Assembly (NCBI RefSeq): GCF_003353015.1
Contig: NZ_QREM01000007.1
Coordinates: forward strand, 219,222 to 253,084
From: Xanthomonas arboricola
GTDB taxonomy: Bacteria > Pseudomonadota > Gammaproteobacteria > Xanthomonadales > Xanthomonadaceae
Reading direction: 5' to 3'
DNA length: 33,863 nucleotides
This document shows, in pieces, positions 16,235 through 24,693 of this stretch (position 1 is the first letter of the stretch; every line of letters begins with the position of its first letter). The position numbers and the translations under genes were made by a program. The notes beneath the pieces are model-generated. The model was not told the DNA's origin. It did not search any database and saw only the letters and a list, made by a program, of their open reading frames with translations.

Positions 16235-19015
16235 ATGCAATTTCGGACCACCAGCCGGAAGACACCGGTTACCTTGCTGGCGTTGTCGATCGGCCTTGCG
16301 CTGAGCGGCCACCTGGCAGCACAAGACACCACCCAAGCGCCCGCAGAACCGGCCGTCGACCTGGACACCGTCACGGTGACCGGTTATCGCGCCTCGGTGG
16401 AAAAGGCCCTGGACATCAAGCGCGGCGAAGCCGGCGTGGTCGATGCGATTGTCGCCGAGGACATCGGCAAGTTCCCCGACCTCAACCTGGCCGAATCGCT
16501 GCAGCGCATCCCCGGCGTGGTGATCACCCGTGACGCCGGCGAGGGCCGCGCCATCACGGTGCGTGGGCTGGGCCCGGAGTTCACCCGCGTGCGCATCAAC
16601 GGCATGGAAGCGCTCACCACCGTGGGTGCCGGCGACCAGAGTGGCGGCACCAACCGCGGCCGCGGCTTCGACTTCAACGTGTTCGCCTCGGACCTGTTCT
16701 CGCAGCTGATCGCGCGCAAGACCGCCTCGGCCGATGTGGAAGAAGGCTCGCTCGGCGCCACCGTCGACCTGCGCACCGCACGTCCGTTCGACTACGAGGG
16801 CTTCACCTTCGCTGCGAATGGCCAGGCCGGTTACAACGCCATGGCCGAAAAAGCCAATCCGCGTATCGCCGCACTGATTTCCAATACCTGGGCCGACAAC
16901 ACGTTCGGCGCGCTTTTCTCGGCGGCATACACCGAGCGAGAAGTGCTTGAAGAGGGTTCCAACACCGGCCGTTGGGCCAATGGTCCCAGCAACGGTGGCT
17001 TCAGTGCGGCCTCGCCGTTTGCCGCCGCGCGTTCGGCTGACGTGTACCACCCGCGATTCCCGCGCTATATCCAGCTGGAACACAAGCAAGAGCGTTTGGG
17101 CCTCACTGGTTCCTTGCAGTGGAAGCCATCCGATCGCACCACGGTGTCGCTGGACATGCTGTACTCCAAGATCGATGCCAAGCGCGACGAGCACTACATC
17201 GAAGCGATCTCCTTCAGCCGCGGTCGCGACAGCGGCTTTCCGCGCCGTGCCGATCGCGACGGCAAGCCGGTCACCATCGTGCGCAACGGGGAGATCCGCA
17301 ACAACGCGCTTGTCTATGGCGAGTTCGACAACGTCGACATCCGCTCGGAAAACCGCCACGACGAGTGGAATACCGAGTTCAAGCAGATCAGCTTCGACGT
17401 GGAGCATCGCTTCAACGACGACTTCAGCGTCAATGCCCGGGTCGGCACCTCGCGCTCTGCGCACGAGAACCCGGTGCAGACCACCATCATCATGGACAAG
17501 TACGACGTCGACGGGTACAGCTACGACTATCGCGGCAACAGCCGCGCGCCAGTGCTGAACTACGGCATCGACCCCACCAATGCCGCCGGATGGGAACTGG
17601 CCGAGCTTCGCCTGCGTCCGCAGACGGTGGACAACGATTTCGATACGGCACAGATCGACTTCAACTGGAACATCAGCCCCGGCTTCCGCCTCAAGGGCGG
17701 CGTGCTGGCCAAGGATTACACGTTCGATACGGTGGAACTGCGTCGCGCAAGTGAAGTGGCGGTGCCGACCTTCGCCGACGGCACACGCATCGTGCCGGTG
17801 GGTCTGACCGAACAGGCCGGTCTGAAGGGCATCAACGGCAGCCCCGGTGCATGGGTCGTCCCGAATCTGGATGCGGTGGCGGATCTTTTCGGCATCTACA
17901 GCAACAGCGGCACATTTGCCGTGGCTCCGCGTGTCAACAACACGCGGAGCGTCGAAGAAAAGGATCGCGGCGTGTGGTTGATGGGCGAGTTCTCCACCGA
18001 CCTGGGCTCCATCCCGCTGTCGGGCAACTTCGGCGTCCGCTATGTCCGGACCGAGCAGGAGTCCAACGGGTCACCTGTCATCAATGGCGTACCCACGCAG
18101 GTGACCGTCAGCCGCAAGTACAACAACACGCTGCCCTCGTTCAACCTGGTCGCCGAGCTGTCCCCGGACCTGCTGCTGCGTCTGGGCGCGGCCAAGGTCA
18201 TGAGCCGTCCCGGCCTGGGCAGCCTGACTCCTGGCGTGACCGTGGCGGTGGCTGGCGGCGCGCGCACCGTGGCGGGCGGTAATCCGGACCTGGACCCGAT
18301 CGAGGCCACCAATGTGGACCTCGGCCTGGAGTGGTACTTCAACGAAGGCGCGATGCTCGGTGTCGGCCTGTTCTACAAGGACATCGAAGGCTTCGTCCAG
18401 CCCGCACGCGAGGTGCGTCCGTATTCCACCAGCGGCCTGCCTGCCGAGCTGCTGGCCGGTACGGGTGCCAGTGTCAATGACGACTTCACCTTCAGCATCC
18501 CGCTCAACACCCCGGGTGGCGAATTGAAGGGCGTGGAAGCCAATTACGTGCAGCCGTTTACCTTCCTGCCGGGCAAGTGGGCCAACCTGGGCGTGCAGCT
18601 CAACTACACCTGGGTCGATTCGCAGATCCAGTACCTGGCCAGCAGCGGCGCGCCGGTGATGAAGAACGATCTGCTCGGGCTGTCGCGGACGTCGTGGAAT
18701 GCCACGCTGTTCTACGAGGGCGAGTCGTTTGCCGGCCGCGTGTCCGCCACCAACCGCGACGACTATCTCACCGCAGCACCGGGCCAGGAGCAGGGATTCA
18801 ACCTGGACGGCGTGCACGGTATGACGGGCACCACCATCCTCGACGCCTCGCTGCGCTACAAGATCAGCAAGCAGCTGGAGCTGAGCCTGGAAGGCATCAA
18901 CCTCACCAACGAAGCCTCCGACGAGTGGGTATCGTCGCCGCGCACCGGCCAGTTGCCGCTGCAATACACCGAAACCGGCCGCCAGTACATGCTGGGTCTA
19001 CGCTACAAGTATTGA
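16235..19015 (+). CDS. TonB-dependent receptor, probable pectin-oligomer transporter (1)
   Basis: The product is about 926 residues. A signal peptide (TLLALSIGLALSGHLAAQ) is followed by a TonB-box-like LDTVTVTGYRAS. The plug domain has IVAEDIGKFPDLNLAESLQRIPGV-type sequence, ITVRGLGPEFTRVRINGMEA and EEGSLGATVDLRTARPFDY. A long beta-barrel ends in YMLGLRYKY with the C-terminal aromatic of outer-membrane proteins. This subtype is typical of carbohydrate-utilisation loci in Xanthomonas. ATG 16235 follows a GGGAGGGGAGG purine run; a TTG at 16220 is a weaker alternative. It heads the run of pectin genes and is divergent from kdgK. Confidence 0.92.
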   Translation: MQFRTTSRKTPVTLLALSIGLALSGHLAAQDTTQAPAEPAVDLDTVTVTGYRASVEKALDIKRGEAGVVDAIVAEDIGKFPDLNLAESLQRIPGVVITRDAGEGRAITVRGLGPEFTRVRINGMEALTTVGAGDQSGGTNRGRGFDFNVFASDLFSQLIARKTASADVEEGSLGATVDLRTARPFDYEGFTFAANGQAGYNAMAEKANPRIAALISNTWADNTFGALFSAAYTEREVLEEGSNTGRWANGPSNGGFSAASPFAAARSADVYHPRFPRYIQLEHKQERLGLTGSLQWKPSDRTTVSLDMLYSKIDAKRDEHYIEAISFSRGRDSGFPRRADRDGKPVTIVRNGEIRNNALVYGEFDNVDIRSENRHDEWNTEFKQISFDVEHRFNDDFSVNARVGTSRSAHENPVQTTIIMDKYDVDGYSYDYRGNSRAPVLNYGIDPTNAAGWELAELRLRPQTVDNDFDTAQIDFNWNISPGFRLKGGVLAKDYTFDTVELRRASEVAVPTFADGTRIVPVGLTEQAGLKGINGSPGAWVVPNLDAVADLFGIYSNSGTFAVAPRVNNTRSVEEKDRGVWLMGEFSTDLGSIPLSGNFGVRYVRTEQESNGSPVINGVPTQVTVSRKYNNTLPSFNLVAELSPDLLLRLGAAKVMSRPGLGSLTPGVTVAVAGGARTVAGGNPDLDPIEATNVDLGLEWYFNEGAMLGVGLFYKDIEGFVQPAREVRPYSTSGLPAELLAGTGASVNDDFTFSIPLNTPGGELKGVEANYVQPFTFLPGKWANLGVQLNYTWVDSQIQYLASSGAPVMKNDLLGLSRTSWNATLFYEGESFAGRVSATNRDDYLTAAPGQEQGFNLDGVHGMTGTTILDASLRYKISKQLELSLEGINLTNEASDEWVSSPRTGQLPLQYTETGRQYMLGLRYKY

Positions 19016-19258
19016 CCGTTGTCCGCCCGCTGCGCGCACGCGCAGCGGGCCCCAATCAACGCCTGATCGCACTGCAGCCTGCGCCCGATATTCGTGCGCG
19101 CATGCAACGCGGTGGGCGCACTTCAAGCCGCTGACACCGCATCGCGCGCCATATGAAAGCCGCGCAGCACGGTGGCCGGTTTGCGTATCGAGTCGACGCC
19201 GGTGGCCTTAGGAGGCTGAGCGCGTCATTGCAGCCTGTGCCATGGAGAGAGCCGCATC
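19016..19258 (+). terminator. Inter-receptor gap with strong hairpin
   Basis: GCCCGCTGCGCG (19025-19036) pairs perfectly with 19039-19050 shortly after the first receptor stop, forming a very stable stem without a T-run. It may attenuate read-through or protect the upstream message. The rest of the 243-bp gap shows nothing else; the second receptor may have its own promoter. Confidence 0.5.
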
Positions 19259-22200
19259 ATGCAAGCCCGTTCGTGTCGTCCTGCCGTCGAGGCAGGCGCC
19301 CGCCTGTCCGCCGCGCGTCTGTCGGTGGCCATCGTCCTGGCCTTGCACGGTGTGAGCGCTGCCGCGCAAACCGCCGGCCCGCCCACCACGCCCACCACGC
19401 CCACCGACGCGGTGGACCTGGACCGCGTGCAGGTCAAGGCCACCTACCGCGAAAGCCTGCAGCAATCGCTCGATGCCAAGCGCTACAGCGTGGAGCAGGT
19501 GGATGCGATCTATGCCGAAGACATCGGCAAGTTTCCCGATCTGAACCTGGCCGAATCGATGCAGCGCATCGCCGGCGTGTCCATCGACCGCGAGGGCGGC
19601 GAGGGCAAGCAGATCTCGGTGCGCGGCCTGGGCTCGGACTTCACCCGCGTGCGCATCAACGGGCTGGAAGCACTGGCCACTGCAGGCAGCGGCAGCGATG
19701 GCGTCAACCGCAGCCGCGGTTTCGACTTCAATACCTTCGCCTCCGAACTCTTCAGCCGCGTCACCATCAGCAAGACCCAGTCGGCGCAGATGGACGAAGG
19801 CTCATTGGGTGCCACCGTCGACCTGCGCGGCTCGCGCCCGTTCGACTTCGACGGCTTCGAAGCGGCCGCCTCCACGCAATACGGCTACAACGATCTCTCG
19901 CGTGAAAAGGACCCGCGCTTTTCCGGACTGATCAGCAACATCTGGGCCGATGGCCGCGTCGGCGCACTGATGTCGGTGTCCTACAGCGAGCGCCACCTGC
20001 GCGAGGAAGGCTACAACCCGGTGCGCTGGGAGCACGGCAACTACCGCAACTCCAACCAGAGCACCGCCACCAACAACGGCACCTACGGTTTCTGTTCGCC
20101 GGTGGGCTACAACCCGCAGACCCCGCGCAACCCGCTGGCCAACGAAACCCCCGCCGGCGTCGGCTCGCAGGCCAACCAGGACCGCAACAACGGCTGGGGC
20201 AGCTACGGCATCAGCGCCGCCAACTGCGGCACCGGCATCCCGCGCCCGGCCAACACGCCGGAGAACATCCAGGCCTACGAAACCGCCACCAACGCCTGGA
20301 TTCCGCGCTACCCGCGCTACATCCGCACCGACCACGAGATCAAGCGCCTGGGCGTCACCGGCGCGCTGCAATTCAAGGTCAGCGACGACACCTTGCTGAA
20401 CTTCGACATGCTGTATTCCAAGCTGGACAAGGACCAGCGCGAAGACTCGGTCGGCGCCAACCTGCACCGCACCGCCAACTTCGGCGGCAAGACCCAGATC
20501 GCCGTGCGCGAAGCGCAGGTGGACGACCAGAACCGCCTCACTTATGGGGTGTTCGACAACGTCGACTTCCGCACCGAATCCAGCAACATCGAAGAATCCA
20601 CCGAATTCAAGCAGTTCAGCCTGGACCTGCAGCACCGCTTCAACGACCAGGTGCGCGTGAATGCATTGGTCGGCCACTCGACCTCGGACTACGAACGCCC
20701 CGAGTTCTCGATGGTGAGTTTCGACAACACCAATCTGGATGGCTTTGTGCTCGACCGCCGCAATGGTGGCGATTACCCCAGCATGAGTTTCCCGTTCGAT
20801 GCGGGTAATCCGAATAACTGGCAATGGCTGGGCTACGGCGCAGTGCCGGTCAACAGCAACGGCACCGCGCGCGGCACCAACATCAGCGAGGTGCGGCTCA
20901 ACCCGCAGTCGGTGGGCAACACCTTCGACACCGCCAAGGTGGATCTGGAATTCAACATCAGCCCTACCTTCACCTTCCGCACCGGGCTGGCCTACAAGAA
21001 CTACGACATGGACACGTCGGAGTCGCGCAACATCTCCTACGGGCGCCTGGCGCAGGCACTGCCGGCCGGCGTGGGCGTGGGCGATCTGAGCACCAACCTG
21101 GACGGCTTTGGCCGCAGCTTGAACGGCAGCTTCCCCACCACCTGGGTGATTCCGGATTTCCAGAAGGTCGCCGACCTGCTCAACATCAATTGCGACTGCG
21201 ACACCGGCGTGCCCGGTGGCGACTACCGCCTGGCCGATGTCGGCCACTTCGGCTCGTCCAACAACAATTTCGCCGTCAACGAAAAGAGCCTGGGCACCTA
21301 CCTGCAGCTGGACTTCAACACCGACCTGTGGGGGCGCGCGCTGCGCGGCAACCTGGGCGTGCGTTATGTGCAGACGCAGATCGCCGCCAGCGGCTATGCG
21401 CCGTGCACGGCCACCGCGGCCGGGGCCATCTCGCCCAACTGCGAATCGTTCTTCGGCGTGGCCAGCGCCACCGCCGCGGCCGGCGAGCGCCTGCTGGTGC
21501 CCACCACGGTCAACCACAATTACCGCGACATCCTGCCCTCGTTGAATCTGTCGTGGGATGTCAGCGACGAGGTGGTGCTGCGCTTCGGTGCGGCCAAGAC
21601 CATGGCGCGCCCCACGCTGGCGTATCTGTCGCCCAGCGTCAGCGGCGGGCCCACGCAGTTCTTCGACGACGGGCGCTTCTTCTCGATCAACCTGGGCAAC
21701 CCCAAGCTCGACCCGTTCCGCTCCACCAACTACGACCTCAGCGCCGAGTGGTATTTCCGCGAAGGCTCGCTGCTGTCGGCGGCGGTGTTCTACAAGGACA
21801 TCGACAGCTATGTGCAGCGCACCCGCGTGCTCAGCACCTGGGAAGCGATGGGCTACTCGCTGGACCTGCTGCCCGCAGGCTTCACGCCGGACACCATCTT
21901 CAACGTACAGAGCTACTTCAACACGCCCGGCGGCCCGCTCAAGGGCTTCGAGCTGACCTACCAGCAGGCCTTCGACTTCTTGCCCGGCTTCTGGCGCAAC
22001 TTCGGCGTGCAGCTCAACTACACCCAGGTCGATTCCAAGATCAATTACCTGTTCAGTACCGCCGGCAGCGCTAACACCAGCATCACCACCACCGCCACCG
22101 AGCGCGACCTGCTCAACCTCTCGCCGCAGTCCTACAACGCCACCGTCTACTACGACGACGGCCGCTTCAGTGCGCGCGTGTCCACAAGTTATCGCGATGG

Positions 22201-22468
22201 CTACATCAACAACATCCTGGCCCAGGAAGACGTCTACGACCTGGATGGCAAGCGCCTGGTCACCGCCGACGTGACCGGCAAATACAGCGTGGAAAACGTG
22301 GATTTCAACATGTCCTACAAGCTCAACGACCAGCTGTCGCTGACGTTCGAGGCCATCAACCTGCTCGACACCCCCGACCGCCGCTACGTCGATTCAACGC
22401 TGGAACTGCCCGACAAGTACACCGTCACCGGGCGCCAGTACTACATCGGCGCGCGCTACAAGTTCTGA
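19259..22468 (+). CDS. TonB-dependent receptor, probable pectin-oligomer transporter (2)
   Basis: The product is 1069 residues. An N-terminal signal region (SVAIVLALHGVSAAAQ) is followed by a Pro/Thr stretch (PPTTPTTPT) and a plug with AIYAEDIGKFPDLNLAESMQRIAGVS and ISVRGLGSDFTRVRINGLEA. The beta-barrel ends in YYIGARYKF. It is clearly paralogous to the receptor upstream, sharing plug motifs and several barrel strands, but about 140 residues longer with extra loops, including a Cys pair in NINCDCDTG. ATG 19259 has GGAGAG about 12 nt upstream. The pectinesterase follows after 13 nt, so transport and degradation genes form one unit. Ligand specificity is inferred from neighbours. Confidence 0.92.
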   Translation: MQARSCRPAVEAGARLSAARLSVAIVLALHGVSAAAQTAGPPTTPTTPTDAVDLDRVQVKATYRESLQQSLDAKRYSVEQVDAIYAEDIGKFPDLNLAESMQRIAGVSIDREGGEGKQISVRGLGSDFTRVRINGLEALATAGSGSDGVNRSRGFDFNTFASELFSRVTISKTQSAQMDEGSLGATVDLRGSRPFDFDGFEAAASTQYGYNDLSREKDPRFSGLISNIWADGRVGALMSVSYSERHLREEGYNPVRWEHGNYRNSNQSTATNNGTYGFCSPVGYNPQTPRNPLANETPAGVGSQANQDRNNGWGSYGISAANCGTGIPRPANTPENIQAYETATNAWIPRYPRYIRTDHEIKRLGVTGALQFKVSDDTLLNFDMLYSKLDKDQREDSVGANLHRTANFGGKTQIAVREAQVDDQNRLTYGVFDNVDFRTESSNIEESTEFKQFSLDLQHRFNDQVRVNALVGHSTSDYERPEFSMVSFDNTNLDGFVLDRRNGGDYPSMSFPFDAGNPNNWQWLGYGAVPVNSNGTARGTNISEVRLNPQSVGNTFDTAKVDLEFNISPTFTFRTGLAYKNYDMDTSESRNISYGRLAQALPAGVGVGDLSTNLDGFGRSLNGSFPTTWVIPDFQKVADLLNINCDCDTGVPGGDYRLADVGHFGSSNNNFAVNEKSLGTYLQLDFNTDLWGRALRGNLGVRYVQTQIAASGYAPCTATAAGAISPNCESFFGVASATAAAGERLLVPTTVNHNYRDILPSLNLSWDVSDEVVLRFGAAKTMARPTLAYLSPSVSGGPTQFFDDGRFFSINLGNPKLDPFRSTNYDLSAEWYFREGSLLSAAVFYKDIDSYVQRTRVLSTWEAMGYSLDLLPAGFTPDTIFNVQSYFNTPGGPLKGFELTYQQAFDFLPGFWRNFGVQLNYTQVDSKINYLFSTAGSANTSITTTATERDLLNLSPQSYNATVYYDDGRFSARVSTSYRDGYINNILAQEDVYDLDGKRLVTADVTGKYSVENVDFNMSYKLNDQLSLTFEAINLLDTPDRRYVDSTLELPDKYTVTGRQYYIGARYKF

Positions 22469-22481
22469 CAGGAGAACAGCA

Positions 22482-23459
22482 ATGCAACCGCATCGCAGGA
22501 TCGTGTTACGCACGCTCGCCGCCACCGCCCTGCTGGCCGGGCTGTCGCTCGGCAGCACCGCCGCCATCGCCGCCGACCCGGTCTACACCGTGGCCAAGCA
22601 GGGCAGCGCCGGCTACCGCACCGTGCAGGCCGCCATCGACGCCGCCGTGCAGGGCGGCAAGCGCGCGCAGATCAACATCGGCGCCGGCACCTACCAGGAA
22701 CTGATCGTGGTGCCGTCCAACGCCCCGGCGCTCAGGCTCACCGGCGCCGGCCCCACCCAGACCGTCATCACCTACGACAACTACGCCTCGCGCATCAATC
22801 CGGCCACCGGTACCGAATACGGCACCTCCGGCTCGTCCAGCGTCATCATCGCCGGCAACGACTTCACTGCGGAAAAGCTCGCCTTCGGCAATCACGCCGG
22901 CCCGGTGGGGCAGGCGGTGGCGGTGCGCGTGGATGGCGATCGCGCCGCGTTCCGCAATGTGCGTTTTCTCGGCTACCAGGACACGCTGTACCTGCGCGGC
23001 GCCAAGCTCTCGTATTTCCTCGACTGCTATGTCGAAGGCACCGTGGACTTCGTGTTCGGCGCCGGCACGGCCTTGTTCGAAAACGTGCAACTGCACTCGC
23101 TGGGCGACGGCTACCTCACTGCCGCCTCCACCCCGCAGGAAAGCGCGCGCGGCTTCGTGTTCCGCAATGCGCGCGTCACCGCTGCCAGCGGCGTGTCGCG
23201 CGTGTTCCTGGGCCGGCCATGGCGCCCGTACGCCAGCGTGAGCTTCATCAGCAGCCAGCTCGGCGCGCATGTGCCGCCGGAAGGCTGGAACAACTGGGGC
23301 AACACCGCCAACGAGGCCACCGCCCGCTACAGCGAATACCAGAGCAGCGGCGCCGGCGCCAACCCCTCGCGCCGCGTGAAGTGGTCGCGTCAGCTCAGCG
23401 CCGCACAAGCCGCCGCGCTGGATCGCAACACCATCCTCGGCAACTGGAGGCCGTTCTGA
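22482..23459 (+). CDS. Pectin methylesterase (CE8)
   Basis: The product is 325 residues with a signal peptide (TLAATALLAGLSLGSTAAIAA). It removes methyl esters from homogalacturonan, making it accessible to pectate lyase. The catalytic set is complete: Gln144 (GPVGQAVAV), Gln166-Asp167 (GYQDTLY), Asp189 (VDFVFGAGTALFE), and Arg245 with Trp247 (LGRPWRPYA). AGGAGA lies a few nt before ATG 22482, 13 nt after the second receptor. Its stop codon overlaps the start of the pectate lyase by one base. Confidence 0.94.
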   Translation: MQPHRRIVLRTLAATALLAGLSLGSTAAIAADPVYTVAKQGSAGYRTVQAAIDAAVQGGKRAQINIGAGTYQELIVVPSNAPALRLTGAGPTQTVITYDNYASRINPATGTEYGTSGSSSVIIAGNDFTAEKLAFGNHAGPVGQAVAVRVDGDRAAFRNVRFLGYQDTLYLRGAKLSYFLDCYVEGTVDFVFGAGTALFENVQLHSLGDGYLTAASTPQESARGFVFRNARVTAASGVSRVFLGRPWRPYASVSFISSQLGAHVPPEGWNNWGNTANEATARYSEYQSSGAGANPSRRVKWSRQLSAAQAAALDRNTILGNWRPF

Positions 23460-24487
23460 TGATCAAGTTCTCTACCTTGGCGTTCACCGGTGCCTTGCTG
23501 CTGACCCCGCTTTCGGCCATGGCCGACAAGATCGCCGACAACATGCTGCTGCTGCAGACCGCCTCCGGCGGCTGGTCCAAGCAGTACAAGGGCGTGGCCG
23601 TCGACTACACCCGCACCTTCACCGCTGCGGAAATCGCCGAGCTGCAGCAACCCGGGCGCAAGGACGACGCCACCATCGACAACAAGGCCACCACGTACGA
23701 AATCACGTACCTGTCCACCGCCTTCAAGAACGAGAAGAACGCCAAGTACATCGCCGCCGCCCGCCGCGGCGTGGACTACCTGCTCAAGGCGCAATACGCC
23801 AACGGCGGCTGGCCGCAGTTCTACCCGGACCTGTCGTCCTACCACCACCAGATCACCTACAACGACGACGCCATGGTGCGCGTGCTCAACCTGCTGCAGG
23901 ACATCGGCGAGGGCAAGGGCGATGCCGGCGCGCAGCTGCGTGGCAGCCACGGCGCCAAGTCCACCCAGGCGGTGGCCAAGGGGCTGGAATGCGTGCTCGC
24001 CACCCAGGTCAAGATCGGCGGCACGCTCACCATCTGGGGTGCGCAGTACGACGAGGTCACGCTCAAGCCGGCCAAGGCGCGCGCGTACGAACTCGCGTCG
24101 CTGGCCTCCAGCGAGTCGGTCAGCATCGTGCGCTTTTTGATGCGCCAGCCCAACCCCTCGGCCAAGATCAAGACTGCCGTGCAGGCGGCCGCTGTCTGGT
24201 TCGACACCCACCGCATGCGCGACCTGGCCACCAAGAAGATCGACGACCCCACCCAGGAAACCGGCAAGGACGTGATCCTCGTCGCGCAACCGGGCGCCTC
24301 GCTGTGGGCACGCTTCTACGACCTGCAGAATCAACGCCCCTTGTATGCCAACCGCGACGGCAAGGCCCTGACCGACTACATGCAGGTGCCCAACGAACGC
24401 CGCGTCGGCTATGCCTGGCATGGCACCTGGCCGGACAAGCTGTTGAAGGACGACATTCCCAAGTGGAAGGCCGCAAACGGGCTGTAG
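23459..24487 (+). CDS. Pectate lyase family 10
   Basis: The product is 342 residues with a short signal peptide (KFSTLAFTGALLLTPLSAMA). It cleaves de-esterified homogalacturonan by beta-elimination. PL10 landmarks are TASGGWSKQYKGV, TIDNKATTYEITYL, YANGGWPQFYPDL with ITYNDDAM, WGAQYDEVTLKPAKARAYE, SLWARFYDL and NERRVGYAWHGTWP. The Arg in the last matches the position of the catalytic base described for the family. In many PL10 enzymes the WGAQYDEV segment reads WCAQ(H/Y)D; here Gly replaces Cys. Start and preceding stop overlap as TGATG, with GGAGG 8 nt upstream, implying translational coupling to the esterase. Confidence 0.92.
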   Translation: MIKFSTLAFTGALLLTPLSAMADKIADNMLLLQTASGGWSKQYKGVAVDYTRTFTAAEIAELQQPGRKDDATIDNKATTYEITYLSTAFKNEKNAKYIAAARRGVDYLLKAQYANGGWPQFYPDLSSYHHQITYNDDAMVRVLNLLQDIGEGKGDAGAQLRGSHGAKSTQAVAKGLECVLATQVKIGGTLTIWGAQYDEVTLKPAKARAYELASLASSESVSIVRFLMRQPNPSAKIKTAVQAAAVWFDTHRMRDLATKKIDDPTQETGKDVILVAQPGASLWARFYDLQNQRPLYANRDGKALTDYMQVPNERRVGYAWHGTWPDKLLKDDIPKWKAANGL

Positions 24488-24546
24488 TGGACGCAGCCAT
24501 CGCACCAGAGTACGCGGCGCATGCTGGCGCGCGCAGCACGCAGGCA

Positions 24547-24570
24547 CGGCATGTACGCTCGTACGTGCCG
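24547..24570 (+). terminator. Hairpin after pectate lyase
   Basis: An 11-pair stem centred on GTACG-CT-CGTAC lies 60 nt downstream of the pectate lyase stop. It has no T-run. It may separate the esterase/lyase message from the large gene that follows. Confidence 0.4.
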
Positions 24571-24650
24571 GCCCGCGCGCTCGCCGCTCAGCGTGCGCCG
24601 CGTGCGGCGTTGCGGTGGCAGGTTGCGGTGGCTGTCGCCCGTGCGGTGCG

Positions 24651-24678
24651 GCAGTGGTTTTGAAGCAGTGGTTTTGAA
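24651..24678. repeat. Perfect 14-bp tandem duplication
   Basis: GCAGTGGTTTTGAA occurs twice back to back just before the ribosome site of the LamG-domain gene, a probable slippage or recombination duplication in its leader. Confidence 0.8.
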
Positions 24679-24693
24679 CCCGACGAGGTGCGT